A stretch of DNA of 64,000 nucleotides from Astropecten irregularis (Eukaryota > Echinodermata > Asteroidea > Paxillosida > Astropectinidae), in contig OZ020265.1 of assembly GCA_963971285.1 (NCBI GenBank), positions 5,248,270 to 5,312,269 on the forward strand. The letters are read 5' to 3'. The notes beneath the pieces were generated by a model, which was not told the DNA's origin, did not search any database, and saw nothing but the letters and a program-made list of their open reading frames with translations. The number at the start of each line of letters is the position of its first letter. The first letter of the stretch is position 1. A program made the translations under genes and the position numbers. Of the stretch, positions 45,071-56,758 are shown piece by piece.

Positions 45071-47161
45071 TAATTATAAATTATACATAATTTAAGGTTT
45101 ATTTTTGGGGTTAAAATAGCAATGCGGTGCCTGGCGTAGTGAGTGAAACTGGAGCACATCCAGTCAATGCTTGAAAATAGATTTTTGTTTTCAGAATTCT
45201 AGATTTGTGTCAAGTAGTGTGTATCCTAACAATCTGAGAATGCATATTTTGTTCTCGCCGTAATTTAAGAAAATTTGGAGTGGTAACAATGCTTTAATAT
45301 GATGGAGCTTATGGGGCTTAAACCTGTTAGTATTTGTAAGACTGAGCATAACTCAGATAGAAGCCAAACCTTTTTGTTATCACGTTTTATTGTAGCATTT
45401 TTGTTACGAGAAAAAAACCTGAAAACTGTGCGAATATGACGAAAAGCAGTAGATCACTCATCAATTTTGCTAACGTTTTTGTTTTCTGACGTGTTGAAAT
45501 TGACAGATTATCATATCGCGTATGTATCTTAAAGAAGCAGTTTTAATAACCAAGGTTGATTATGGTATCGTTTACAAAACATTGAATTAAATGCACCTAT
45601 TGTAAATATTTCAATCTAGGTATATGTTGTCAAAATTTCATATTTGAGAGGAAAATCTAATCTTTCTGGAACATAATGACCAAATTTATCTGATATAAAC
45701 TTTAATAATTCGGTTGATTGTGGTAACATTTGTTAATTGAATTTTGTATTTTTCATCAAATGTATATGCTAAATATTGATAAAATTCAAGAACAGAAGAC
45801 TTATGCGAAAATTGTGGAATATAGTTAGAAACATCATACCTATGGAGATTACTACTACATATCGTGTGTATAATTATCAATCCATGTTTGCACTATTCAC
45901 TTCGTGCACGGTATTAGTAAATGTTGTACTTGTTCTAATATTTTTCATTTAAACGAAAGCTTTTTCGCCTTTATCCATAGACATTCGAGTTAATGAACAA
46001 TTAGTGTTTATGCCAACAGTTTATAATCAAATATTCGGTATAGAGCCTTGTTTAACACATCTTCTTGTAGAAGTTTAAATTTGAAATTTAAATTGATCGT
46101 TGTAAAGTGTACATGTGTTGTATTATTTGAGACCTTTTACTGCAAAGATGCTTAATTTAGAGGTACTGAAGATTTGCTGATTTATTTATTGTGATTGATG
46201 TTAGATGTGATTCAATGTTAAAAACAGTTATCTGAACAGTTAACTGTTACAAATCAGTTACAAAGTGTAACCAATTTTATGAGGTTTCTTGGATATATTA
46301 TCCTTTTGGCTCATCGGAGGATATAAATGCATTGGAGCGACGAAGCTTCTTGATGAAAGAAAAACATGAATGACATGAAATTATTAATCAGGTAAAGTGA
46401 TTCAAATGTATTTCAATATGATAAGAAATGATAAAATAAAGAAATGGAAAGAGTTTGTAGCAAGAAGCAATAACATTTCTAGCGTGAAATTTATTTCAAC
46501 TGTGTGTTCGGTTAGTGTTGGTTGCCTCACAAAATAATAAAGCATAATGATCTCCATTGCGCAACACACGTTGGAGCGCATATAGCAGCATTGTTTACGA
46601 ACAAAATTATGCACTGTCGTAAGGCCTGGAGTTTGATACAAGGAAGACCTACGATCGATTGTAGCTCAAGTTACGAATGATAACACATCGTGTCTTACGT
46701 AGGGCTGCGAGTACTTTACGAAGAATGTGGTGAAATGGACCCCTGGTTGTTTTTCACTGTCAAGGGATCATTGATCTGAAACGTTGTGAAAAAAAAAAGA
46801 AAATCGCCCGAGGCGTTCCTCTTGAATACTGGGTGGCATTCTATGGCATTATAGGTGTTACTTGCTTAAACACTGCTAAATTAGTTATAAAATATAAACG
46901 TAGAACAGAAATTTCATACAATAAGACCCTGTTTTCCGGAGGGAATCTCCTTGCTTCATTGGTTGCTTTGTATTACTCTCGGTCAAGCACAATGGCTCTT
47001 GTTTATGTGTTAAAGGAACTGTGGCTTGATAAAGGTCGAAGCAGTTGGCTGTAAATTGTGTGTGTGTCTGCCAGTGTAGTGTCTCATTGTACCTTTTCAC
47101 AGAGACCAATTTGTCATAATTCAATAATTCAATACTTGAATACCAACACCTAATCAAACAA
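45071..47161. other. AT-rich intergenic stretch, no gene recognised
   Basis: About 2.1 kb without a supportable frame or domain. Very AT-rich until about 46.6 kb. Confidence 0.5.
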
Positions 47162-47169
47162 GTACCTTG

Positions 47170-48216
47170 CAGTGTTGTTGTCAAGTCCTCAAATCCGAGT
47201 ACAGAGTACTCCGAGTACTTCAGGGTCCGAGTACTGGGCCGAGTCCGAGTACATTGCTGTCGAGTCCAAGTCCTAAGTATCGAGTCCGAGTACATTCAAG
47301 CCGAGTACAGGGCCGAGTTCGAGTACCAAAGTTCGAGTCCCGGGCCGAGTATATGCACAGAACCAATGCACACAGTACCAAAATGCTGTTCATGGCAGTC
47401 GTGTACAATTCATTACACGACAAAGTCAGCAGGTAAAGGAAACAAAAACAACTGTTCTTTTTTCTCAAGCATATAATAAATATTTCATACGGAACACTCT
47501 GATGCAGCAAGCCTGAATGTTACTCTCTGGACTTAACAAAATATTAAAAATGTATTGTTTTGTGCTTTTTAAGTTAGGTTTAACGATGAAGAAAAAAATA
47601 ATATATCACAAGCCAAAAAAAACTCCTATGTTTTCTGAAAAAAAAGTGGGCACTGTAAGGGACTGGATATTTGCTGTATCTTCCTTGATATTTTTGCCCA
47701 TAAATATGTACTTCTTTGACAAAAACATGTGTATGTAGTAAACACAATGTACCGATTAAGAATGTACTATGGACTGTATATATAGCGCATCATTTTGACC
47801 CAACAATAATTGGGCATTGGGCCCGACATCCTAATTCGGGCCGCGCTAACCACTAACTCCACTACAATATCTCCGCGCTCCTTGCACGTGCACGCACCCA
47901 CACCGTACCCAGGGCAAGGGAAGCCTTTATAATTATGGATATCATGATACCGCGCTTACGATATGTTCGAGGTTGAGCAATGTCATCGACGAAAAGGTGA
48001 ATTTATTAGATTTTATTTCGGAAATTATCGAGTACTGGGATCAAGTACCGAGTACTTCACGTCGAGTACGTCCAAAATTCAAGTACATCGGATCGAGTAC
48101 GGGCCAAGTACATTTTGTTTTCGAGTACTTTTAATCGAGTACGTGCCATGTACTTTGGTGGACTCGAGTTGTACTCGAGTACCTGTACGAGTACGAGTAC
48201 GAGTTCTACAACACTG
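47170..48216. mobile_element. Non-autonomous hAT element, 1,047 bp
   Basis: Starts CAGTGTTGTTG and ends CTACAACACTG, the classic hAT CAGTG...CACTG ends. It is flanked by the exact 8-bp target duplication GTACCTTG (47162-47169 and 48217-48224). Both subterminal regions (about 47185-47350 and 48020-48205) are packed with CGAGTAC/CCGAGTAC motifs in alternating orientation, as expected for transposase-binding arrays. The middle has no transposase and includes a short piece (about 47660-47730) resembling the TTAA MITE family. Confidence 0.92.
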
Positions 48217-48224
48217 GTACCTTG

Positions 48225-48645
48225 TATATAATTGGACTCAATATCTATATTATGATAACATAAGGCTACTGGTTAATATTAGTGACGTCAACAGTTCAAA
48301 ATCCAATCAGCGTGTAACACGACCGAGGGACATACTGTCTCACAGTGGGCTTCGAGGAGCAAAATTCATCTTCTACGTGGTGCTTTGTTGCATCGTGCTG
48401 TATCGACCAATATAGACTATTTAACCATCAACAGTCGAAAAGTTTATGAGTATTATCAGATTGTACCTTTGGTTTTAATTCGAGTGCTATGTCGCAAAGA
48501 CTCGACAGTGACTCTTTTAATACCACCGGATTCTATGAGATGCATTTTCTTTTTGCTTCAAACTCCAAAGGGATTATTAGCAGCAATCTCAATTCGGTTG
48601 CCGAGTCGGTCGTTATAGATAATTGTCAAAACTGAAATTGAAACG
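48225..48645. other. Intergenic stretch, no gene recognised
   Basis: It contains CCAATCAGCGTGTAACACGACC near 48303, which resembles the CCAATCAGCGCGTCACGCGA string upstream of the intact PAN/fibrinogen gene (about 42850). It may be the decayed promoter of the pseudogene that follows. Confidence 0.45.
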
Positions 48646-49035
48646 ATGGATATATCAGTCGCTGCCTGTCAGTTTCATGGACTCATGCTATTCCTCCATG
48701 CCGTTTTTGTCATTGTGTTGGGGAATCAATGAGATACACGTACATTGATATTTTTTCGCCGCTGGAAATCGAGCATTGAAAGGGTTTGCCTGCCTATGCG
48801 AACTACACAATGCATTCTCATGTCATCTGTGGAAGGGAATGCAGCATGGACATGACTTGCAAATCATTCAATTACTATGAAGATAGTAATCTCTGCGAAT
48901 TGAACAATATGACTCGGAGGAATCATTGTAAAAACCTCATCGGATCTCATGGGAGTATTTAATTTGACGGGATGAAGACACACATCTCTTATCATTACGT
49001 GATAGCTCCTTCGATCGAAAGAGAAGACCAGAAAT
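48646..49035 (+). pseudogene. PAN/fibrinogen gene fragment (leader and PAN domain)
   Basis: ATG at 48646 opens a hydrophobic leader (GLMLFLHAVFVIVLG) that ends at a stop near 48730. From about 48756 the DNA is closely similar to 43425-43690 of the intact gene (GAAATCGAGCATTGAAAGGG, CATGTCATCTGTGGAAGGGA, ATCATTGTAAAAACCTCATC), but the frame is shifted by small insertions and contains stops. Homology ends just after GATCGAAAGAGAAG, before the fibrinogen domain. Confidence 0.85.
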
Positions 49036-49812
49036 TAATATGAAATGTACAAGTTCTATAAAGCAAGATTGCAAAACTGAAATTTTCCTTGTCATTACAA
49101 ATAATAGTATGCAAACAAAACATCGCACAATATAGTGCCAAATTCCGGCCACTTGTTAAAAAAACGGGCTGAAATCGATGGAATGATGAACGTGTCTACA
49201 AAATATGGTTTATAAATTACTGACGTCGTTCAGGTAAACAGCAACTACGTGTTCCGTGTTTAAGTGGTAACTGTCCCAGTATTACACGAGCTGCACCCGA
49301 CAGGTGCCTCACGTTCCTCCGCTGCATGTCTTTAATTGTTCTACTTCTGTCTCTGAAGCACGATCCGTTGCATTTCGGACACAAATCAAGAAGCACGGAT
49401 GTTAAGACGAACTGTCAAGGATCTGAAACACATCACGTTTATGTAAGCGAGTGCCAATAATTAAAGCCTCTTCACCAAGGTTTGTTTATAATTTAGGTCT
49501 ATACGCTATAGCGCACAACTCCGGCTCGTGATAACTTTCGCCTCAACACCACACCAAGACGTGATAGTGTCCTCCATGAAGTCACGTTCACGTAGGCGAG
49601 CGCCATTCATTGGTGCCTTGTCATCCATATATGTGTCTTTTTGGTCTCCTCGATCACTCGCAGGACTCGAGTTCGTGCCAAATTCATCATCAACACCAGA
49701 CCGCGGAATAAGAGAAGAGGTAATGTCATTGAATTTTTTTTTTCTGTATTTTTTGGCTACTTTGACTTTTTGTCTGCTTTGTATTCTTGACTTCTTTGTC
49801 TTCTTTGTCTTC
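49036..49812. other. Intergenic stretch with a weak open region
   Basis: A frame at 49528-49722 ends at AGAAGAG|GTAATG, which resembles a splice donor, and the protein-like part is basic. No domain and no partner exon are seen, so no gene is called. Confidence 0.4.
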
Positions 49813-50016
49813 TTAGTATTTTAATGATTCGCAAGTCTTGTCCATGCCGCATTCCCTTCCACATATGACACGAGAACGCACTGTGTAGTTCGCATAGGCA
49901 AACCCTACCAAAGCTCTGTTCTCAGCGACATGAAATCTCAATGCGCGCTGCTGACAATTATTCACAAACGCAGCTTCGGCGGCTATACAAAGTCCAAAGT
50001 ATGTGACGATACACAT
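49813..50016 (-). pseudogene. PAN-domain fragment of the fibrinogen-related family
   Basis: 67 codons: leader YFGLCIAAEAAFVNNC followed by the PAN start (RALVGFAYANYTVRSRVICG, DKTCESLKY) and then a stop where relatives continue FNYYKGSNLCE. There is no fibrinogen domain downstream. It is nearly the same as the copy at 56399-56758 and part of a direct duplication with it. Confidence 0.85.
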
Positions 50017-50329
50017 GAAAAATTATCGCTCAATAGAGAAGTGACTGGGGGTCTATAGTTGTCCATTGCAAATTATGTCTTTCCCGAATATCTGGACAAT
50101 TTAAAGCTGATCATTGACTGTATGTTACTTGTGAAGTCAGTGTTTTACCTCTATTGTCTAAAGGTTTGGCATTAAATAAACAGCGGCGTGCGGCTTTCGA
50201 TGTAATATGCAGTTCGGAATCAAACCCAGACTTGTTGCAAATGGTTCAAAGTGCAGCGTCTGTTTCGAAAGATGCCCCCAGAATTTACATGAATAGGCTT
50301 ATTCAAATACGTGCACTGTGCTGCAAATA

Positions 50330-50385
50330 CGGGCCTACACTGATTGGCTACTTCAAACCTTACGTCAATGTCACCGTTTAAGGTT
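50330..50385 (-). promoter_or_regulatory. Conserved upstream block of the PAN/fibrinogen family (copy 1)
   Basis: GATTGGCTACTTCAAACCTT followed by TACGTCAATGTCACCG. On the minus strand it reads TGACGTAA (CRE-like) then AGCCAATCA (CCAAT box), about 330-350 bp upstream of the 50016 start. Matched at 63423-63455 and in decayed form near 57035-57065. Confidence 0.55.
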
Positions 50386-51289
50386 ACATGCAAATTCATT
50401 TAGGGACGAATTCAATTGGCCAAATGAAGGCCAACTAATTTGTATTTGCTAGTTTTACCCTTTATGCACCTGACAGCGTGTGTATGCCAAATATGAACAT
50501 ATTTATCTTATCCAAAGGAAAACCAGATCGAAACAAATCCTTTTTTGTGTTCCTTGTCCATCGCATGCATTGCCAAGATATTGGAAAGATATACCTGGGA
50601 ACTGACCTGAAACAAGTTGTTTTTTTTTTTGAGTGCTTCACACTGCCTTTGAAATAACAATAACCAAAATGTTTTATCTATTGCGTGTGTGTGTACATAT
50701 GGACGTAACCTCTAAGGACTTCAATCGATACAGTAACAATGTACAAGAGTCGTTGACAGCAACTAGCGAAGCATAAATAGCAAACCAGGCGAAGTGCGGT
50801 TCTCGATGCAATTATCGAACGCGTGCCGATAAAAACGGATCGATTTTGCATTAGTGGTCAAGTGGTCCACTACGGAAAAAGAGAACAAACTTAAACAAAC
50901 TTGAGTAAACTTGCCGTTCTTGCATCCTACCAACCAACCGGAACCGAAACAGAAGTAGGTGTTATACAAGTTACATAATATACACAAAGATCGAGCTGCT
51001 GATGGTATGTTTTATTTGCATTTTTTTTTTTTTTCAATTTCATATTGGATAAGGGAAGAAAAGGATAAGGAAGAATTGAACATGCATTATTTAGATACTG
51101 GAGAGATTACTCCCCTGTCTGTGACCACAACATTATTTCACATGTGGTTTTTAGTGGTAAAATAACTATTAGCACCCCAGGTTGTGATAACCCATCGTAG
51201 TCACGAAATGTTTCAATTACATGATCCCACAGAAATGTATACAATGAAAACGTTTAGGATAATTATTTACATATAATATAGGTTTTCCT

Positions 51290-52190
51290 AGCCTTGACCA
51301 AGGCTATGAAGCTGTTCCCGGCGAGCGATCAGTACGGTGCACCCGGTACGTACCGGAGCTATCTGAGATGCACGGATGTACCGTGTATGCACCCACACGA
51401 CCGGCCACGCACACACGCATACGAACAGTAACTGCCGGCCCCAGTCAGGATCATAGCCTTGACGCAAGCGCGATTTGATAATTATTATAATTATAGCCGC
51501 TATGGTATGCAGGCTTCTCTCATTGGATACCGGTTGTTGAGAAAAATGAATATTTATAAGTACTGCACAATCTTACGGCGCTGATATTTCAGGAATCTGG
51601 TCGGCACATTTACCGAATCGTCGTGTCCTTCACGAAAGTACTGAAGGTCAGGCCGCTATTCAGGTGGAAAATCCTCAATTTGTAACTTTATCGATGCCAG
51701 AGTTGACACTTCCATTTCCTTCTGATAAACGAACGACTCAAGTCCGCGACACCGCCATTGTTTTGTATACGCTACAATATACAGGTACTGACATGCCGTA
51801 TACCATATGTCGTCATGTGTACAATTATTACATGTAGGCCTACACGCAGTGAAAATCTCACGAATATGCATATCCGGTCAGAGGTCACGGAATTTGATTG
51901 GATACCGTTTTACATATGCACATAAAAAGATTTCGGCCAAAATTGGCCGAAAATGTAAAGAAACACATACGAAAAGACTGACGGTTGCGTCAAGGCTATG
52001 ATCCAGACTCAACTGGGGTCGGATACTGTACGTATGCGTGTACGTATGCACGGTACGTATCCGTGCAGCTGTAGCTGGCTCGGTACGCGGTACGTACGTA
52101 AGGCACGGGAAGGTTGGTGTACAGTACGGCGGCCGGCCGGGTGCCCCTGATCGCTCGCCGGGACCAGCTTCATAGCCTTGGTCAAGGCTG
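51290..52190. mobile_element. 901-bp long-inverted-repeat element, 9-bp target duplication
   Basis: The left end TAGCCTTGACCAAGGCTATG and the right-end complement CAGCCTTGACCAAGGCTATG continue as inverted copies through CCCGGCGAGCGATCAG. A second inverted pair (CATAGCCTTGACGCAA, about 51451-51466, and its complement, about 51985-52000) closes the arms at ~180-200 bp. Direct repeats AGGTTTTCC flank it (51281-51289, 52191-52199). The inside has GTACGTA-rich palindromes and no transposase. The nine-base duplication suggests a Mutator-like relative, as for 38239-38808, though the ends differ. Confidence 0.88.
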
Positions 52191-52462
52191 AGGTTTTCCC
52201 GGTCATTTTCGGCAAATGAGCGGACAATTTAAACGCTTCGTCATTCCATTTCGCGTGAAACTGCAAGGCACCCCAAAATAGTCATTCGATTTCATTTTAT
52301 GTGTGTGACGGTCATATAAAAAATTTGATTTAGTTTAACACCCCCCGCTTATTTTTGGCCAACCCATACCTTATTATGTAATCATTCTTTATTTGCCTGT
52401 ATAAATTATTCAAATTTGTGAAGCTTCCTCTAGCTATGCTTGGCTTTTCGCGCGCTTCCCTC

Positions 52463-52514
52463 ATATCAATCTATGACGAAGACTCATCAACACTGTTTCG
52501 TCTTCGCCCTTACA
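52463..52514. repeat. 52-bp direct repeat, copy 1
   Basis: ATATCAATCTATGACGAAGA...GTTTCGTCTTCGCCCTTACA; one mismatch from 52960-53011. It holds an internal inverted repeat CGAAGAC/GTCTTCG. Confidence 0.9.
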
Positions 52515-52959
52515 GGTTATTTTCATATGTTCTTAATTTACTTTATTTTCTGTGATTATCTTTTACTTAAACTCTCTGCCATAATATTGTAATGTAAGAC
52601 TCAACTTATTAAGCCATTTGAGATTATTATTTCGTTGAGCATGATTTAGTTAATTTGACGTAACCTTGGGATTACAGTAAGATTAGTCCGGCACAATTTA
52701 TCATTTCATTATCGTCTTTTCGTTATCTTTTCATAATTGCGATCTGCTTATTTAGGTATAGATAAATAGCAGAAGTGTTTGTTTTTCTACCATTTGTATA
52801 GTAAGACCCATTTTGGACTTAGAAACTTAGATTTTCCTAAAAACAATGTAAAGTTCAAGATGGCGGTCGCAACCGGTTTTCGGCGAACGGCAAATAATTG
52901 TAAACAATCCAAATGTATTTATATCCATTTCCACTGCTTTTCTTGTAAGTTGTTTATTG

Positions 52960-53011
52960 ATATCAATCTATGACGAAGACTCATCAACACTGTTTTGTCT
53001 TCGCCCTTACA
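52960..53011. repeat. 52-bp direct repeat, copy 2
   Basis: It is 52 bp long and separated from copy 1 by 445 bp of unrelated AT-rich DNA. The pair could be the ends of a tiny terminal-repeat element or a local duplication; no target duplication was seen. Confidence 0.9.
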
Positions 53012-53194
53012 TAATAAACCAGCAAAACAGAGATCAATTGTCGCCGCCGCCTCTATCCTTCGACTCAAATTTCAACTCGGGTCACATGTGCAAGCAAATG
53101 TTCACAAGGGTCAGGCGATTAAATAGAGTCGCCTTTCAATTAAAAATTCCATTCGAACAGCATTCAAATTCGCAACGGCTTTTGGCAGCGTGCG

Positions 53195-53790
53195 CTTAGT
53201 CATTCTTAGTCGACGACACTTGAGCAGTTCAAGAGGCGACTAAAGACCCACCTTTTTAAACAGTACTTCTTAACGTAGAGTATACCCATAATCTTGACAA
53301 ATTCGACACATGTATATAGTTTCTTAGTATGTTTCCCAGTATGGTTTTTTACATATTAATGTTAGCATATTCTACCTGTACGTTTTAATTTTTAACTGCC
53401 TTCTTGTTTTTGTTTTTGTTTTTAATTATGTCTCCCTGTAAAGTTTTTCGAATTTGCCTAATAATGTTTTTAGCATGTTTTACTGTATTATTTAAAATTA
53501 GCTTTTTTTTTTATAGCACATTCCTGTAAGCCTGAATTAATAGGTACTGATGATGCATTTTTAGTTAGTTAGAAACTGATAGCGTATAATGAATGTATTT
53601 TTAGTATCTTGTATATTTCTACTGGTTTTATCTCTTTGATAATGTTAATTCGTTATGTAGTATATGGTGTAGAATAATACATTTTTATTTGCTTTCTTAG
53701 ATACCTGTTTAAGCGCCTTGAGGTGAAATTCTTTTCGCGATTGTCTGCGCTCTATAAATTCCTTTTATTATTATTATTATTATTATTCGA
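53195..53790 (+). mobile_element. LINE 3' end with TTA microsatellite tail
   Basis: Translation near 53210-53275 reads TLEQFKRRLKTHLFKQYF followed by a stop, the usual C-terminus of CR1/L2-type LINE ORF2. A ~480-bp 3' UTR ends GCGCCTTGAGG...GCGCTCTATAAATTCC and a (TTA)n tail at about 53762-53788. It is a 5'-truncated insertion. Confidence 0.85.
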
Positions 53791-54942
53791 ATTCGTTGTG
53801 GGCAGCCATTTCTGTGAATTCTTCAGGAAATTAAGCGTTCTGTCTGAAATTATGAATGTACCGCAGGAATAAAAAGGGTATAGAAGGGTTCACTTCTTGT
53901 ATGAAAACCACTTATGTGATGTCCCCTGACGACAATTGTTTGTAATTGAAAAATCTTCGAAAATAATGGCAGCTTTCTGTCGCTGTACGAGAGAATATCT
54001 AATGTTGACAGTTGATTGATGCATTCGAATGATTTATATTACATTGAGCTTGCAGTCAATTTGAACATCAACACTTTGATTTTCAAGACACATCCAGGGC
54101 ACCTGATCCTCCAGATCAAAGAAATATAGAAGTTCATGGAAAGGGAAAATCACACAAGATACAAAGAAATAAACAGGTGTAAAAGGGTTTGCATTTGTTT
54201 GCAACATATTTGAGATCCGGACGAAGAGAGGAGGGGTATTCATTTCAAAATGGATGATGAGATGCGACACTATTGCAATACACTGCAATCAAGGGTTTGC
54301 ATTTGTTTGCTCATTTTGCGAAATTGGTTGTCTCAAAACGAAAACGTAATTGACAATCTGATCTAAATCGTTGTTTGCGGTTACTCTGCTAAATTGAATG
54401 CCGATTTTGCATGGCTAAACTGACCGACAGTTGAATTTAATTGAATGCAATACTATATAAATACGGATGCATCTAACTGAAATCGAGTGACGGTTTCAAC
54501 CGAGGAGGAAAAATCACATCAACACGAATGTGTGAAAATGAAATTTGCCGCTCATTTGCCGAACATGACCGGGCAAACATTAAAATTATAATCATTTTTC
54601 TGCTCATAGATTTTTGAGTTTGTTTAAGTTTGGTGTACCAACAAGTTAAGAGCGATGAGAAAAGTTGTTCTCTCCTGTTTTCTTGTTCAATTTCAAAAAT
54701 GACTGTTGGGCTCAGGGCAAGTATCTTATGTAAATAGATATGTGGGATCTTCGACCCAAACGCGTAGATTGTTGATCAAATTATACTCAAACTTGTTTCG
54801 TGTGTTTTCACCAGACTTCCTTTCAAAGAATGTTCCCGTTCTGTCCAAACATCTCAAAGAATGCCACGATTTGGAACAGTTTGTGCAAACATATCACTCA
54901 AAGTGCACACCAAGCAATCTCTGAAACACGAGCCGCCATCAC
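53791..54942. other. Intergenic stretch, no gene recognised
   Basis: AT-rich. A GGGTTTGCATTTGTTTGC string occurs twice (about 54186 and 54293) in direct orientation. No supportable gene. Confidence 0.5.
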
Positions 54943-54946
54943 TTAA

Positions 54947-55276
54947 AGGCAACATACCCTTACAGAAATGTTCTCAGATTTACGGGTAACTTTCAGGGTA
55001 TGAAGGGTACGGTAGTGCAGGTAGAAACATAATGTTCAACGTGAAATGGAGTATTTATTTTAGAGGTTAGTAAATCGAAGACCGAAAACAGTTTGTATCT
55101 CGGGGTAAGATCAAAATCATTATTAAGGTTTTACAGGAAATATTAAGTCAGGTTTGCGATATTTCCTGGTGACTAACATGTCCGATTGAGCTAAAATGTC
55201 ACAGGTTTATCATTCGTGTACATCAGACAAAGTGTGACTCTGTTTCATTGACCTTAAAAATTCTTGAATCATACCT
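54947..55276 (+). mobile_element. TTAA-flanked MITE, 330 bp
   Basis: TTAA at 54943-54946 and 55277-55280; ends AGGCAACATACCC and ...GAATCATACCT are short inverted repeats of the AGGTA type. Inside, TTACGGGTAACTTTCAGGGTATGAAGG and CTCGGGGTAAGATCAAAA match the copy at about 59366-59580 in inverse orientation and the family at 10190-10469. Confidence 0.75.
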
Positions 55277-55280
55277 TTAA

Positions 55281-56398
55281 TTAGGAAGATTCGCCTGGAC
55301 ATTACTCATTGCCAATACGTAGTACTGTACGTAGTGACGTCTGCTACGTTTCTGGATGATGTCCTTTTTTCACGAATGTTTATTCAAATATTGTTTAGCA
55401 TTTGACGTGTAAGATCGATCAACTGGAACTGACTGTTGGGCGAGGGTACCAAGAAGAAAGGGATGAAATATTTAACAATCCTTGGGTCGATTTCACCAAA
55501 CCCATGGGATTCGTGAAATTGACCCCAGGTCGAGCTGAATTTTGATAAAAACATTTCCAGAATGGTTTTTCATGGTGACAGTTCTTATTACTATACATCA
55601 TAAATATTCATGACGTAGAGCCGAATCCCATTGGGCAATTAACCTTTAACCATCAGTGGATAATTTTGCTGATCACCAGTGATTAGGCAGAGGAATCTCT
55701 CCGGAGGAACTGCTACACATGTAACATCTCACTGCGCATGGAACAATTCACTGCGCATCTATCCTAATTTGCAGCGCTCGTGCGTGAATTTTGCCATACA
55801 TGAAGTTCACGAAAAGAAACTTTTTTTTGTTTTGCTGCACTTTTCGACGAAATTGTGGACAACAAAAACATTATTCATGAGGTATAGTGAAACAAATATG
55901 GTTTATTTCGGGTCTCAACGTTTCGACTCTCCTGCTCTTATCATTCTCTATTATCACTAAAACACGATGTTGCTATGGAAAAAAGCTGCACATTTCCTCA
56001 TAAACAAATACATTTGACGATATTTTTGCGATCCTGAAATACAATGCTATATTGGCATGACGTCATCGGTTTCACCCGTTTACACCAATGAAAACATTGG
56101 ATGTTCGTCCTCTTTCACATATTAGAAAAATAATCAGATTTGGGGATGTTGACTCCGCCCCCTTAAATCTCAATTACTGTACCATCTCCAGCATACAATC
56201 AAACTACATTTCAACCATATTTACATGAAAAGAATGATTTTTGATGATTTGTTTTAGTATAAACCAGCAAATGAGACTAATTAACGCAATATACCCTTCC
56301 ATTTTATTCGTTTTCGTTAATAACTTAGTGACACATAATTAATAGGCATTTATTATTGAAATGTGCTCTTTTTCGAAATAGCAACAATCATAATGGAA
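55281..56398. other. Intergenic stretch, no gene recognised
   Basis: No domain-bearing frame and no clear repeat. Confidence 0.5.
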
Positions 56399-56758
56399 TC
56401 AGCACATTTGAAACCCCCTATGGACCAAATTTTGTGTGGTGCTGGGAGATCCGATAAGGCTTCTGTCGTGATTCTTCCCAGTCATATTGTTCAATTCGCA
56501 GAGATTACTACCTTTATAGTAATTGAATGATATGCAAGTCTCAACCATGCTGCATACCTTTCCACAGATGACATGAGAACGCACTGTGTAGTTCGCATAG
56601 GCAAACCCTACCAAAGCTCTGTTCTCAGCGGCATGGAATCTCATTGCGCGCTGCTGACAATTATTCACAAACGCAGTTTCGGCGGCTATACAAAGTCCAA
56701 AGTATGTGAAGATACTCAAAAGCGCCGCGCAATCCATGGTCAGATTGAAACGTTGCAA
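56399..56758 (-). pseudogene. PAN-only member of the fibrinogen-related family, truncated
   Basis: 119 codons. After Met, and a second Met at residue 8, comes a signal peptide (CAALLSIFTYFGLCIAAETA) and a near-complete PAN domain (RALVGFAYANYTVRSHVICG, CSMVETCISFNYYKGSNLCE). The frame then leaves the family at IGSPSTTQNLV, where relatives have IGSDGSVYF. No fibrinogen domain is found on either side, so it is a truncated duplicate. It could still encode a small secreted PAN protein, since the frame is intact to its stop. Confidence 0.75.

Larger units (their letters stand above)
49813..50990. repeat. Segmental duplication, copy 1 (partner about 56530-57690)
   Basis: It contains the PAN fragment, its upstream region and a further stretch (CAGGCGAAGTGCGGTTCTCGATGCA) matched in the same order at 56530-57690 (CAGGCGACGTGCGGTTCTCGATGCA). 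Both copies point the same way. The second has an extra internal repeat (57190-57420 resembles 57490-57700). Confidence 0.8.

Noticed and set aside
46402-46641. 79-codon minus-strand frame in AT-rich DNA
   Set aside because: No domain; the hydrophobic end is encoded by AT-rich simple sequence.
49528-49722. Possible exon ending at AGAAGAG|GTAATG
   Set aside because: No recognisable protein family, no acceptor-side exon and weak coding character.
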